Part shown: piece by piece, positions 48,569 through 59,709 of the stretch | Layout of the letters: the number at the start of each line of letters is the position of its first letter | Position numbering within the stretch: position 1 is the stretch's first letter | DNA from: Bilabrum cf. latius | Lineage: Eukaryota > Bigyra: Bicosoecida > Bigyra > Bicosoecida | Reading direction: 5' to 3' | Length of the DNA stretch: 64,000 nucleotides | NCBI GenBank assembly: GCA_965178125.1 | Contig: OZ237747.1 | Location: 806,001 to 870,000, forward strand | Notes under the pieces: generated by a model | Databases searched by the model: none | The model's input: only the letters and a program-made list of their open reading frames with translations | Told to the model about the DNA's origin: nothing | Program-made: the position numbers and the translations under genes

Positions 48569-51500
48569 ATGGCACACACTGTAGATCTTGACACACTGGA
48601 AAAAATCCAGAGATCTTCGTCTCATGTGCGTAATATCTGCGTGCTAGCACATGTTGACCACGGGAAAACTACGTGAGACAACATCCAGAGTGGTTCTTGA
48701 AGTAACACTACAACATCAGTCAGCAGTACTCCTTCTCAGATAAGCAAAATCTTTCGCAGACTGTCTGATAGTTTGATTGCGTCTAATGGTATTATCAGCC
48801 CGACCCTTGCCGGACAGCTTCGCTACATGGATTCAACGGAGGAAGAGCAACTCCGCGGTATCACTATGAAAAGCAGCGCAATCACGCTCCTACACTACGA
48901 TAGGCCGTTTAGAGACATTAAGAAAAAGCTCAAGGCCAAGGCTGCTGCGCGAGCCGATGAAATGCTGTCCAAAGGAGCGACCGTATCGGAGTGCGAGCTG
49001 GTTCGAGCTACGTTGCCACAGCGGGTACCGTACCTGGTTAATTTAATTGACTCACCCGGCCATGTAGATTTTTCAGCGGATGTTTCGACAGCTGTTCGCA
49101 TGTGTGACGGGGCTCTTGTTGTCGTTGACGTGGGAGAAGGCGTGTGTTCTCAGACGCACGCCGTTCTGAAGGCGGCTTGGTCCGAGCGTGCTCGCATGGT
49201 TCTGGTCCTTAACAAGGTAGACAGACTCATAGTTGAACTTGGTATGACTCCAGATGATGCCTACGAACACTTGCGGCAGATTATCCAGGAAGTGAACGTG
49301 ATCTGCAGCAACCATTTCCGGGCTGGGCTGCTTGAATCCGAGCAGGAAGACAGTGACGCTGCACTAGGAACCGAGAGATCCTCATCGACTCCAGCTCTAT
49401 CCCAAGCAGCAGCTGCTGCTTCCGAAGGCGACCCGGGCAAGATTGCGGTCGGGGAGAGCAAATCGGGCGATGAGCCAAAATCACTCGATTCCGACTTGTT
49501 CGCTCGCTGGGCTGTCGACGTGGACGAGAAGCAAGAGAGCAAGAGCTTCTTCGACCCTTGCAAAGGGAACGTGGTTTTTGCGTCTGCGAACACATCGTGG
49601 GCGTTCGGTATTGAGGATTTCGTTGGGCCGGTTGCAAGCAAAACGGGGCTGTCCGAGCAGCTGCTCCGTAACACTCTCTGGGGAGATTTTGCCCTGAAGC
49701 TTCCCGATTCCGATAAAACCAAGGGGAAAAGCGCAAAGGGAAAGGGAAAGGGCAAGTTGAAGAGCAAAGGCAAGGGTGCTTCGAAGGCTGACGAGACATC
49801 GGAATCAAGCGCTCCCAAAGTCGTTCAGATTAAGAGACGAAGCGCGGCTCTTGCTGGCGGAGCTACAGCCGTGGGATTGGGTGCGATATCAGATCCTGGT
49901 ACCAAGAAGGCGCGGCGCCCGATGGCAGCGGAACTCGTCCTGGACAGCCTCTGGAGGGCATACCGGTACGCTAAGCAGGAACCGAACCCGAAAAAAGCGA
50001 GCAAGCTGGCGAAGCAATTCGGAGCTGAAATCACGGAGGGCGAGCTAGCGGGGTGCAAGGACGCCACGGCCATGCTCAGGTGCCTCATGCGCGCGTGGCT
50101 GCCACTACCAAAGGCGATCATGCGCGCCGTGGCCAAATCGCTGCCTTCGCCCGACGAGGCAGCGCCGATCCGAGTCGATCGGATCATGCCTGAGGTTCCG
50201 CAGCGAATGGCGCCGCGCCTTCGCAGCCACGTGGAGCGAGTGCGCCGCGCGGTGGCTGCGTGTGACGGATCGGACGACGCTCCGTGCGTGGCCTTTGTGA
50301 GCAAGATGGTGGCTGTTCCCCAGAAGCAAGTGCCTGCTCCCTTGCACGCAGCCTCGTCGAGTGGGGGCGATGCACAGGTGGCCGCATCTTCATCTTCATC
50401 TCCTGGTGCTGCGGCGAGCGGGGCCTCCTCCACCCGCCCCCCAGGGGATCGAAGCGGCCTGGGGGGGTTCCCCGGCAGCGACCTGCAGGGATTCGAGAAG
50501 CAGATCGTGCGGAACCTCGGCGGCGCCGCGGCGGACGCCTGGGGAGGGGGTGGCGATGCAGGAAAGTGCCCAGAGGTGCGGGCTCAGCTGTTTGCGCGCG
50601 GCGCCTCGGATGTTCCGCTCGCCGAGTCGCCAGAAGGATCCACTCGAGATGCCGCGGAGATTGCTGGCTCCGGTGTACGCGATTCCAGCGGTTCCAGCGG
50701 CCTGAATTCCAGAAGCGACGAGGATTCCGAGGTGTTTGTAGGATTTGCGAGGGTGTTCAGCGGCGTGCTTCGGCCGAACCGCCCTGTGTTTGTGCTGGGG
50801 CCCAAGTACGACCCCTCGAGAGCGTACCGCCAAGGGGGGCAGCACATTTCCCAGACGTGGGCCCCTCTGGGCCTCTACATGATGATGGGCAGGGAGCTCA
50901 GCGCGCTGCGGTGCGTCCCCGCCGGGTGCGTCGCGGCTATTTCCGGTTTGGAGGGTCACGTGCTCAAGGCTGCGACGGTGTGCAGCACCCCTGCCTGCCT
51001 GCCCCTGAGCCCCATGGCGTTCTAGACCATCCCGCTGGTGCAGGTATCCGTTGAGCCTGGCGACGTGGCCGACCTGCCCAAGTTGAGGCGGGGGCTGCAG
51101 CTCCTGAACCAGTCAGATCCGTGCGTGGAAGTATCCGTTGACTCGAGTGAGTTTGTCGGTCCGCAGTTGCTCCGTTGTTCCCTTCCCACCGCCGATCCGA
51201 CAGGTGTCGACTGTTTTCGCTGTGCATGTTTCTCGGGATCCGCCGCGGATGGCTGTGCCGTAGCATGCCTTTTTCTTCATTTTTAGAGCTGCATCAAATG
51301 GTCCCTTGCATTCCTTCCTGCGTCCGCTTTCATTGCGCAGATGGTGCCTTGCTCGTGGCTGCCCTCGGGGAGCTGCACCTGCAGCGGTGCCTCAAGGAAC
51401 TCGAGAGAAGGTTCGCTAGGTGCAAGGTACTTCCCTCTGACCCCATCGTGAATCTCAAAGAGACCATCGTCGGGCCGGCGCCGAGAAGCACTGCATTGCA

Positions 51501-53439
51501 GCGCTGGAAGGAGGCGAGGGAAGCCGCCTTGGAGATTCACAGAGGAGCGCAGCTGGCGGCCACCCTCCCTGCCGAGCAGCAGGACGATGGCGATGACGCA
51601 GCTGCGGCGGCAGCCGAACCTCAATCGAAGGAAGTCGATGTCGACGCGGATGCCGCGAAGACAGACGACAAGGCGGCATTCGAATTAGCCGCGAAGAAGA
51701 GGTGGCTCTACCAGGCAGGTGCTAGGCTGGACCCGAGCAGCGGCACAACCACAGTGCTTAGCACAACCCCAGTCGGGGACTGCACGGTTCGACTCCGGGT
51801 CATCCCGCTCCCCGATCCGATCCGGGATGCACTGACCAAACATGCCAAGGAAGTCGCGGAATTGCGCGGCGCCAGCGGAACCGACGAGATCGGAGCGGAC
51901 GGCACCCCTACAACACTGGACCGCAAGACGAGCGGTCCGGAGGAAGACGACTCGGAGCCGGAAACACCGACGAAGGAGCGCAGCACCGGCTCCAGGGCGA
52001 GCAGCAGGAGCCATCAGGACGCTCGTCACACCGCGTCGGCCCGCCGACTCCGGGACGCCCTTCTGACCGCAGCCGAGGAGGCCGGCGGGGCATGGCCAAG
52101 GAGGGTTGCCCTTGCCATGGAGATAGGCGACGCGGCCGTTGGACCGAACCTGCTCTGCTTCGAGGGGCGTCCAGACGGTACGGAGCCTGAGGGTCCAGCC
52201 GGCAGTGTGGCGGCGGCACTCACAGGCCGGGCGTGGCAGGGCGTTGCCGGTGGAAATGTAGGCAGCAGTGCCAGCGCGGAAAGCGGCGAGGCTCGGACCG
52301 CGGAAAGTGCAGGTCTAAGTGAAGGTTCCCCAGAGGGTTCCCCAGAGGACACCAACGTTGCCGTCGCGCCCTCGCTTCCAGCAACGGTAGATGCCGCCGC
52401 GGGATCGGTGTTTTCCTGCTGGGGCCGGGCGGGGATCAGCGGGGAACACATGGAGGCCGCATGCAGGGAGGCGGCATCGTCTGGGGCATCGCATGCCAGC
52501 GCAGCCTCCACTGCAGACGGCAACGGAACCGGTGCCTGTTCCGGTGCAGGTGCAAGCAACGGCGGCGCAGGTGCATCACGGGCTGCTGCATCAGCATCGG
52601 CACCTGGCGGGCATGCAGCGGGCCTGGATGGGCAAGCAGCGAGCACATCACCCTGGGACAGGTCTCCATGGAGAACAGACACGCCGTCGGGTCGGTCCGC
52701 CTTGTCCGTCCTCGCCCAAGTCGCAGGCGCAATGAGACAGGGTTTCGAGCTGGCTCTGAGGGCCGGGCCCTTGTGCGGCGAGCCCGTGTGGGGCGTATGC
52801 GTGTCCGTACACGACGTCATTCTGCACGGCGAAGAATGGGCAGGGGCGCTTAGCCCCGCCAGGGAACAAGAAACCGGTGTGACGAGTGATTCTACCGTCG
52901 CCATGGGAGGAAGCGTGCTTGGCTACTTGCTGGGGTGCACGCGGGTCGGCAGTGTCCTGGGGCTGGAGACGGGGCAGCGTCGCGTGGTGGAAGCCCTGTA
53001 TGCCTGCGAGCTGCACTGCTCCGCGGGGATGGGCGGCGGGGGCGAATTCCTCGGCCGGTTGCACGGGGTGGTGGCTCGTCGAAGGGGCGAGGTCAGGTCC
53101 GAGGAGGTGATTCCAGGCACAGAGACTTTCGTGGTGCGTGCAGAGCTGCCCGTGGCCGAGTCGTTCGGGTTTGCGACCGAGGTGAGGGATCGGACCAGCG
53201 GCCTTGCGACGTCCCCCCAGATGGTGCTTGCCCGCTGGCAGGTGCTCGATCAGGACCCGTACTTTGTTCCCCGCACTGCCGCGGAACGAGAGGAGCATGG
53301 CGACACGCTGCACAGGGGGTAGGCGAGGAACGTCGCGAGGGAGATGGTCGACGCGGCCAGGAGGAGGAAGGGCCTCAGGGTGGAGGAGCAGCTCGTGCAG
53401 AGCGGGGAGAAATAGAGGACGCTCGCGAGGAAGAAGTGA
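48569..53439 (+). CDS. EFL1: EFL1 (Ria1) ribosome-assembly GTPase
   Basis: Exons 48569-48672, 48760-51146 and 51341-53439 (introns 87 and 194 nt); 1529 residues, TGA stop; UAG at 51023, 53320 and 53413. The G-domain shows AHVDHGKTT (about 27-35, split by intron 1), then [13 protein letters not shown] and NKVDR. Further on are [44 protein letters not shown] and the C-terminal [24 protein letters not shown]. The end matches the EFL1 tail EKQRTL with UAG at the Gln. EFL1 acts with SBDS in the cytoplasm to release eIF6 from 60S subunits. It is about 400 residues longer than the usual roughly 1100 because of Ser/Ala/Gly-rich insertions (around residues 220-330, 550-650 and 980-1240). Confidence 0.95.
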
Positions 53440-53675
53440 CTGAGGTGCTCGGACGCGACACGGACCGCCTTTGGTTAATGTTCGGCGGCTATTGCACCTT
53501 GAGACTGAGGGAGGGGCGTGTGGCGCTGGTGCCGATTGGAGGGTACGGTGGGGTGCTTTACGAACGAACCTGCTCATGAATGTAGGTCGTGAAAGGTCGT
53601 GAAAGCTCTTGCATGATGTTCTGAGCAGAACAGCTGTTCAGGCTCAAGTGGACGACGAACACTGCAGCATCCGTA

Positions 53676-54441
53676 TCATCCACGGCCGGCTGCCGGGTCC
53701 TGGCTGCCAGCGTCCTCCTCCGACAAATCAACTTCTAGCGCCTCTTCCAGCTCCTTGGACGCTGCTGCAACTGCATCCTCAATATCATCAGCGGACTCCG
53801 CTGCACCAGTTCCTACCGACAGCTGTGCCTCCAGCTCTGCCGTCTCCCTCATGACATCCTCTGCAGTGAACTCTGGCAGCAGCTCAATCCATGTCTTTGG
53901 CTCGCCGCGCGCCTCTCTTTGGTCCCTATGCAATTTCAAGTATTCGCGAAGCTGCAACGCTTTCACCGATTTAAGCTTCTGCTCGGGAGTGTTTAGGATG
54001 TAGTTGTCGAAGCCGCCAACCTTATCCATCCATTTCATCACGTGGCTTGTGACAAGAACCTTGACGGGCTACTCAAGAGTATCACTCCAAATATGCTTCC
54101 ACCGGGCGTTCGGCTTCCATGATCTTCGGCTACTGCGATGCTTGAAAATAATGGAGACAGCCAGACAGCCAACGATGGCAACAACAATACTCAGAAAGAC
54201 TTTTCGGTTTGGAGAACTTTTCTCACGCATTCATGGCATGTGAGCGCTTGTTACCAAAACGAATCCGTTTTCCAGCCATTAGCCCTCGCTATCCTTTTCT
54301 GTATGGCACAGAGGGAATCTCAAGACCATTCAATTCTGGAAGAGATGGCAGTCGCTTCCAATATCCTTTTGGCAGACGCTTCCTCAAGCCTCGCTACAGC
54401 GGCTGTACTTTGCCAATCTTGTAGGCAACTTTAAGCGGCAT
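53676..54441 (-). CDS. MRPL28: Mitochondrial ribosomal protein bL28m
   Basis: Exons 54441-54227 and 54132-53676 (94-nt intron, GTGAGA to GCAG, phase 2); 223 residues, TGA stop, three UAG codons: in VQPL-Q-RGL, RKG-Q-RGLMAG and TLE-Q-PVKV. RGLMAGKRIRFGNKRSHA and RRSWKPNARWKHIWSD are the bL28 core, and SHVMKWMDKVGGFDNYIL is the typical mitochondrial extension. The N-terminal 50 residues are Lys/Arg/Leu-rich and serve as or contain the import signal. The acidic C-terminal tail (about 60 residues) is a eukaryotic addition. bL28m sits in the large mitoribosomal subunit. Two of the three UAG codons lie just before the conserved core; with the standard code neither exon would yield the full core. 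Confidence 0.9.
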
Positions 54442-54826
54442 TATGTGATTGGAACGTGAGAAAGAGCCGTGGCGATGAGGTGCACTTCGTCCATTTATAC
54501 AGTGCTGTATACGGTTTTGCAACACCGCGTGACATCGTGCGACCAAGAATACCGCGATTGGGGGACAGCGACCGCGAAGATGCGAGGCGCAGTTGCTCCT
54601 ACGCAACGCTTTGCGTAATCCTACGACTTGCATCAATTGATCCAGTATGGGATGTTTTCCATCCTCGCAAGTGACGTAGGACATCGAATCCCTCCAAGGA
54701 GGCTAGATCGCTTCGAAATGCTCCGACGCGTCGAGCGAACCGGTGAGCACAAACATTCGATTCCTTGAACATGTGGTGCCGTTTAGTTGAACAAAGGCTA
54801 AGAATCATTTGATTGTTGCGCTGATT
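54442..54826. other. Divergent intergenic region
   Basis: 385 bp between the bL28m start (-) and the next gene (+). An open frame at 54456-54674 lacks an ATG and resembles nothing known. Both promoters probably lie here. Confidence 0.4.
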
Positions 54827-57800
54827 ATGATGAATACCAAAGTTGATAGCGGAGAAAGTGCATAGCGCGCGTTCCTGGCGAGCTCGTACGTTGTTCCATA
54901 CCTGTCGACTACTGCCGTTCATTGCCGCAGGTACTCGCCGACGTACGCAATCTTGACTTCAGCAGACAATTGGATTATGCTTCAGGTGGCTACGTGCCTT
55001 CTGATGCTTTGGATGGCGTGTATCGCGGAAATGGACCCGCTACTGAGTCGGTCTTCCTGGCAGTTTGCGCGGCCAGAACGGAGGGTTCTCGGGCTTTTTT
55101 CCAGCCCAGCTACGGTGATTGTGACATAGTAGCTTAGTACTTGCTCCAGAAGGTATGGGGCGAAAGGGTTCTTCGGAAAGCAGGTCAGGGAGCTGAATCG
55201 ACTGGCAGCCAAGAGGGACCCACAACCATCTCAACTTCGTCTTCACATGGTGCTGTGAATCCTCACCTTCATGACGAGCGCCTTTTAGAAGTCCTTCCGT
55301 TCATTGCAAAAGGCGGCGAAGGCGCAGGTACCTTCTACCTGCAGGTCCAGTGGAAGCAGGATTGCCTCGGTTCGGGTGAAGAAATGGACCCAGCACAAGC
55401 CTCGCCCGGCGGCTCTAGTGGATTCTGGGTACTTCCCAGAAGGCATTTGCCACCTCTTGTGCGGTCTCCTAGTCTAATTGGCTTGTACGCCCAGCTTTAC
55501 CCGCTTTTGGGGCGAGGAAGCCTTGAGCTACCCACCGCAATGGACGCTGTTGGTCGGGCAGTAGCCTCCGCTGCGGTACCTGGACAGGGCGTTAGCGCAA
55601 GCCAGAAGGAATAGCAATCGGACAAGAAAGATTCATTGGTGGCAGGAGGGCTGGGCACAAATGGAACCGCCCGATCCTCGTCTCTCCTTGGAGAGAGTTT
55701 TGCTAATGCGACCAGCGACTCCAACGCAGCGATTCGCGTTCGACATTCTGAGCTGCGATCCAGCAGCCGTGTAATCACCCGCGCGTCTTCCCGGGTCCTT
55801 GCAGAGAATTCAAGCTTTCCCTGCAACTAGTCTGAGGTGACCGACGCAAGCCAGCTTCAGCGTTCCGGTGCAGCAACGGGTGTCTGGAGCGCATCGCTGG
55901 CGAAGCAGATGACCTCTGGCATGATCACGGACGCTCTGCCGCGATACGATTCGACGTGCTCTGACGCTGACAGATCAGCGGCATAGTCTTGCATGGATGC
56001 GCCGGGCGCCTCCTCCAAGGGCAGGACCCCCGTGAGAGCAAAGGATCGAGACACTGCATCCCAGAACGTCGACAAGGCCTCGTCCCCTACGTCGCAGGCG
56101 GCGGGGCGGGCAGCGAGCGCACTCGGAAATGCTTCTAGCATTAGATGCGAGAACAAGCAGGAGAACGCTTCGTCGTCGTCCTTCCTAGCAGCAGCAAGCC
56201 GAGGCATGGACGCTCAGCTCTAGCACCAGCACTCTCGCGATGCAGAGCTTGCGACATCGAACAGCACTGAGAGCCGAGCTCGGGCTGGGTCTATGGCCTC
56301 GCTGAGCTCGTCTGGGAAGCGCAGGACGCATCGCTGGGCAAAGCACGTGTCGGGACATGGCGGCGAGAGCCTTGGTGCGTCCGCCTCTGCGGCTGCTCGG
56401 CGAGCTTCCGCTGGCATAGAGGCGGAAATGCGCGGCGGTGACCTGGACCAGGCAGCGAATGAGACGAATGAAGGGGTTGCACAGGCCCGGAACTCCAACA
56501 ACTTGGCCACTTCTCCCTCAAATGGCGCATACAATGTCCCGATCGGGGCGGAGGTGGGCCAGCGGACAGCCAGCGGGGCGGGTACGCCTGGGCTGGCTGG
56601 ATCTGACGAAGTTACCACGGCCGGACTCAACAACGTGGTGTCTGTGACCTCTGCAGGCGGCAGCCTCGGCCATCTCTCTGAGAATTACAGCAAAGAAGGT
56701 TCTGGTTCTGGAGACTTCCAGATGAACGTGAACATGTAGCAGTGTACGGTGGGACCAGGGCGGTCCAAGCTGACTCTGCCTGGTATTGCTAGCAAAGGGC
56801 AGAAGCTGGGACAGCGGGCACCAGCCGGCAGCAAGAACTAGCTCCAAGCCAGCAAGAAGTACGCCCCCTTGCTCATCCACGAGCGCGCAGCCGCGCACAC
56901 TTCGTCGTCTCGCCGGGTTACCGCGGCTTTCTCCATCAGTGGTGCTGGCGGGGTGCCGAGGCGCCGCGGTGACGCCGGTGCCGGCTGTGCCGCGCTACTG
57001 CAGAGAAAGCCAGCGGCGATCTACTCGAAGCGGCCAACGAGCAAGTTACCTTCTCGCGACCGTGGAGATTCAGGATATTCCTCATCGTAGACGGGGACAA
57101 AGGAGGCCAGCAGCTCGCTCGCTAGCCTAGGGGACATGTCAAAGGAAGAGTTCGCGGCTGCGCCTGGCATGTTCGGTTCCTACGATGGCGCAATATCCAT
57201 GCCTGGGTCCGTGACGGCTCGTTCGGCCGAGGCATCGTCATTGGCTGATCTATCGGAGCATGGCACGATCGCCGCGTTGTCCCGCGGTCGGCAGACTAGA
57301 GAGGTCACATCGGGATCGGCAGGATCTCATTTGGGCCTCTCCGTGAATGCAAGCACTGCGGTGCACAGCTCAAGCGACAACGTGATCGCCCCCTACAGCG
57401 AGGCAGGCAGCATGGGGAACGGTTGGATCGGATCAGCCCGCGCACCGATCCGATCTGATCCGTCAGATCCAGGCGAGGACAGGGAGTCTTCCTAGGAGGC
57501 TGCAGTCAGGGACGGCAACAGCATGGAAGGTGGCATCGTCATGATGGCGCGCCACAGCCGCACTGGTAGTGGTGGCAAGAACCCCCACGGCCGCCGTGGC
57601 GTGTTTGCTCTGGCCGTGGAGCAGCTGGAGCCCGTCGACGAGACGAACGGAGGGTCTGCTTCCTGCCCCGAGCAGGACTCCATGAGCACCAGCGGGATCG
57701 TGAACTCGAGCGAGAGCAGGCAGGGCTCGTCTACCACTGGGTCGGGCGGGCGCCCTTCGCACACGCGCAGCAGAAACGGCAGTACGGGAGCTCGCAGTGA

Positions 57801-59199
57801 CCGGAGTGGCACCATTCAGACCAGTCAGAAAGACAAGGAAGGCAATAACAACAGCAGCAGCAGCCGGTCACAGAAGACGCCCACTGGATCCACATGCAGC
57901 GGTGAGGCAACTGGAGGTCCCAGTGGGCCGGGTAGTCATCACTCTGGCCCTCTGCGGAGCAGGGACTCATCCGGGATCATCAATCGTCTCATGCACGGCT
58001 CGAGCTCAAGCACGGGCTCCGGCTCAATAGCCGGAGTGGCCAGCAAGTCTGCTGTACTGCACCAAGCCAGTGCCAGGACGAGGATACAGGCAGGGAGGCG
58101 TGCTGCTTCAGTGTCCCGCAGCCAAGACAAGGAGGGCAGTGGTCGTTCTGTGGCCTGCAAGCAGTCCGATGGGGCTGTCAGGGGCTCTGAAGGCTCCCAG
58201 CTCTCCCGCACGAACGGGAGCACGAGGGGCCTGCATCACGTGCAGCAGCTGGCCATAGAAGAGAGCAAAGGAGCCGACGAGGCAGCGAGTGGCAGTTCTA
58301 CTGGCAGAAAGGCGAAGCCTGTCTCCGATGGGGCTGTCACGGATGGCAACAAAGGCCTTTCTGCCGGGGTCGACGAGGAACAGCACGGTAACCCGTTCGG
58401 CTCCTCTGACGAGAGCTCTTCGTCTTCGCGGGCGAGTCGCGGCCGGTCATATTCTATGGCTCGCATGCTACCAGGCACTGCCGGTCCCCTCGGGCAGCAC
58501 CGCTTCAAGCAAGCTCTGCAGTTCCGACAGAGTTTCGACGGGCATGGCAGCAGTCTAGCTATGCAGGGCCTGGGCACGCATTCCGAGGCGGTGCCGACGG
58601 ACGGCATGGCATCGACAAAGGAGGACTCAAAGCCCACATGGTTGCCCAGGCGGAAGAAAGCCCCATCGCAGAGGGCGTACGGCTTCAGGTTCAGGTATGC
58701 GAGGTGCCGCGTGACTGCGGCTCCATCCCGTGCTGCAGACGGCATGCGGTCAGTTCTCACGCTGCGCGTGCAGAAGCCAAGCATTGCAGGCAATGGCATG
58801 CCTTCGATTGCTGGGGCGTCGATGGAAGTTGCGATGGGGTCTGCCGAAAGCGGGGGCAACGGGAGCGATAGGTATCAGCTCCAGGCACCCCAGAGGCCTG
58901 AATCGCCTCCGATATTGCGTGCCAAGAGCCAAGCCGTTTCGCCCGGGCAAGCGGTGGAAGAAGAGGTCAGCTCGACACTCCTGAGGCCGATCGAGGCGCT
59001 TGCATTGCAGCGCGTGGCGATGGGAAAGGACAAGGACATGGCGGAGCACGCAGTAATTGCGATGACTCCGCTGTTTCTGATGCGAATCCCCAAGCTCCAC
59101 GCTGGCAAGTGGCTCGAGTATTTCAGGAAACAGGAGAACCAGGAGGCGCTGGACGGCGCGCTTGGGATTCAGGGCGGCGTGGTGGTCTCGATCATGTGA
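54827..59199 (+). CDS. Large Ser/Gly-rich protein, family not recognised
   Basis: Predicted exons 54827-54885 and 54963-59199 (77-nt intron, GTACGT to TCAG, phase 2); 1431 residues, TGA stop. At least ten UAG codons occur, for example at 55135, 55612, 55828, 55987, 56221, 56737, 56839, 57088 and 57493. An ordered-looking N-terminal part of about 250 residues (VFLAVCAARTEGSRAFFQP, WVLPRRHLPPLVRSPSLIGLY) is followed by some 1000 residues of Ser/Gly/Ala/Arg-rich disordered sequence with a Ser-Ser-x rhythm. A short folded C-terminus closes it (MAEHAVIAMTPLFLMRIPKLHAGKWLEYF). I recognise no domain. The long disordered part with many S/T sites suggests a phosphorylated scaffold. The first exon is a plausible guess from splice phase only. 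Confidence 0.65.
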
Positions 59200-59709
59200 T
59201 CCGTGCATGTTGTACCTGGATCCGGCAGGAACCGTGCGACAGATCTAGCGTGATTTCTAGTAGGCCTCCATGCGCACTTGGGAGCTGGCTCGAGCGGCGC
59301 GACTCGCGGCAGAATTGAAATAGGTAGATGGCACCCACGAGGTGTCAATAGTGAAGTATTGGCGCGCACTCATTTGAGCGGTGCGCGCAAAACTGCTGGC
59401 TTGGCCAAAGCAGCGGCATGCAGTGGCGCGTGGAGACTCGGAAGTTTGCTTCCTATGGCCCCGCGCTGCGCCTGTCCGCCCTTGCCGGCAGCGATTATCA
59501 TGGGCGCTTTTTCGAAGCGTCGCGTTATGTTTGTGATTCCCAGCTAAATGTAGTTCGGTGATGTGCATTTACTGGTATGGTTATTGTGTTCGCTCGAAGC
59601 AAGGCCTCAGTGATTTTGGATGACCCTCACGAAGAACAATTGGATCCAAACCAGGAAAGCGCGATGTGCTCCCACTCCTGCGCTCAGCCTAGCTCGGCCA
59701 CGTTGCTCA
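59200..59709. other. Convergent intergenic region
   Basis: 510 bp between the convergent stops of the Ser/Gly-rich gene and the pseudokinase gene. No convincing ORF, RNA gene or repeat. Confidence 0.45.
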
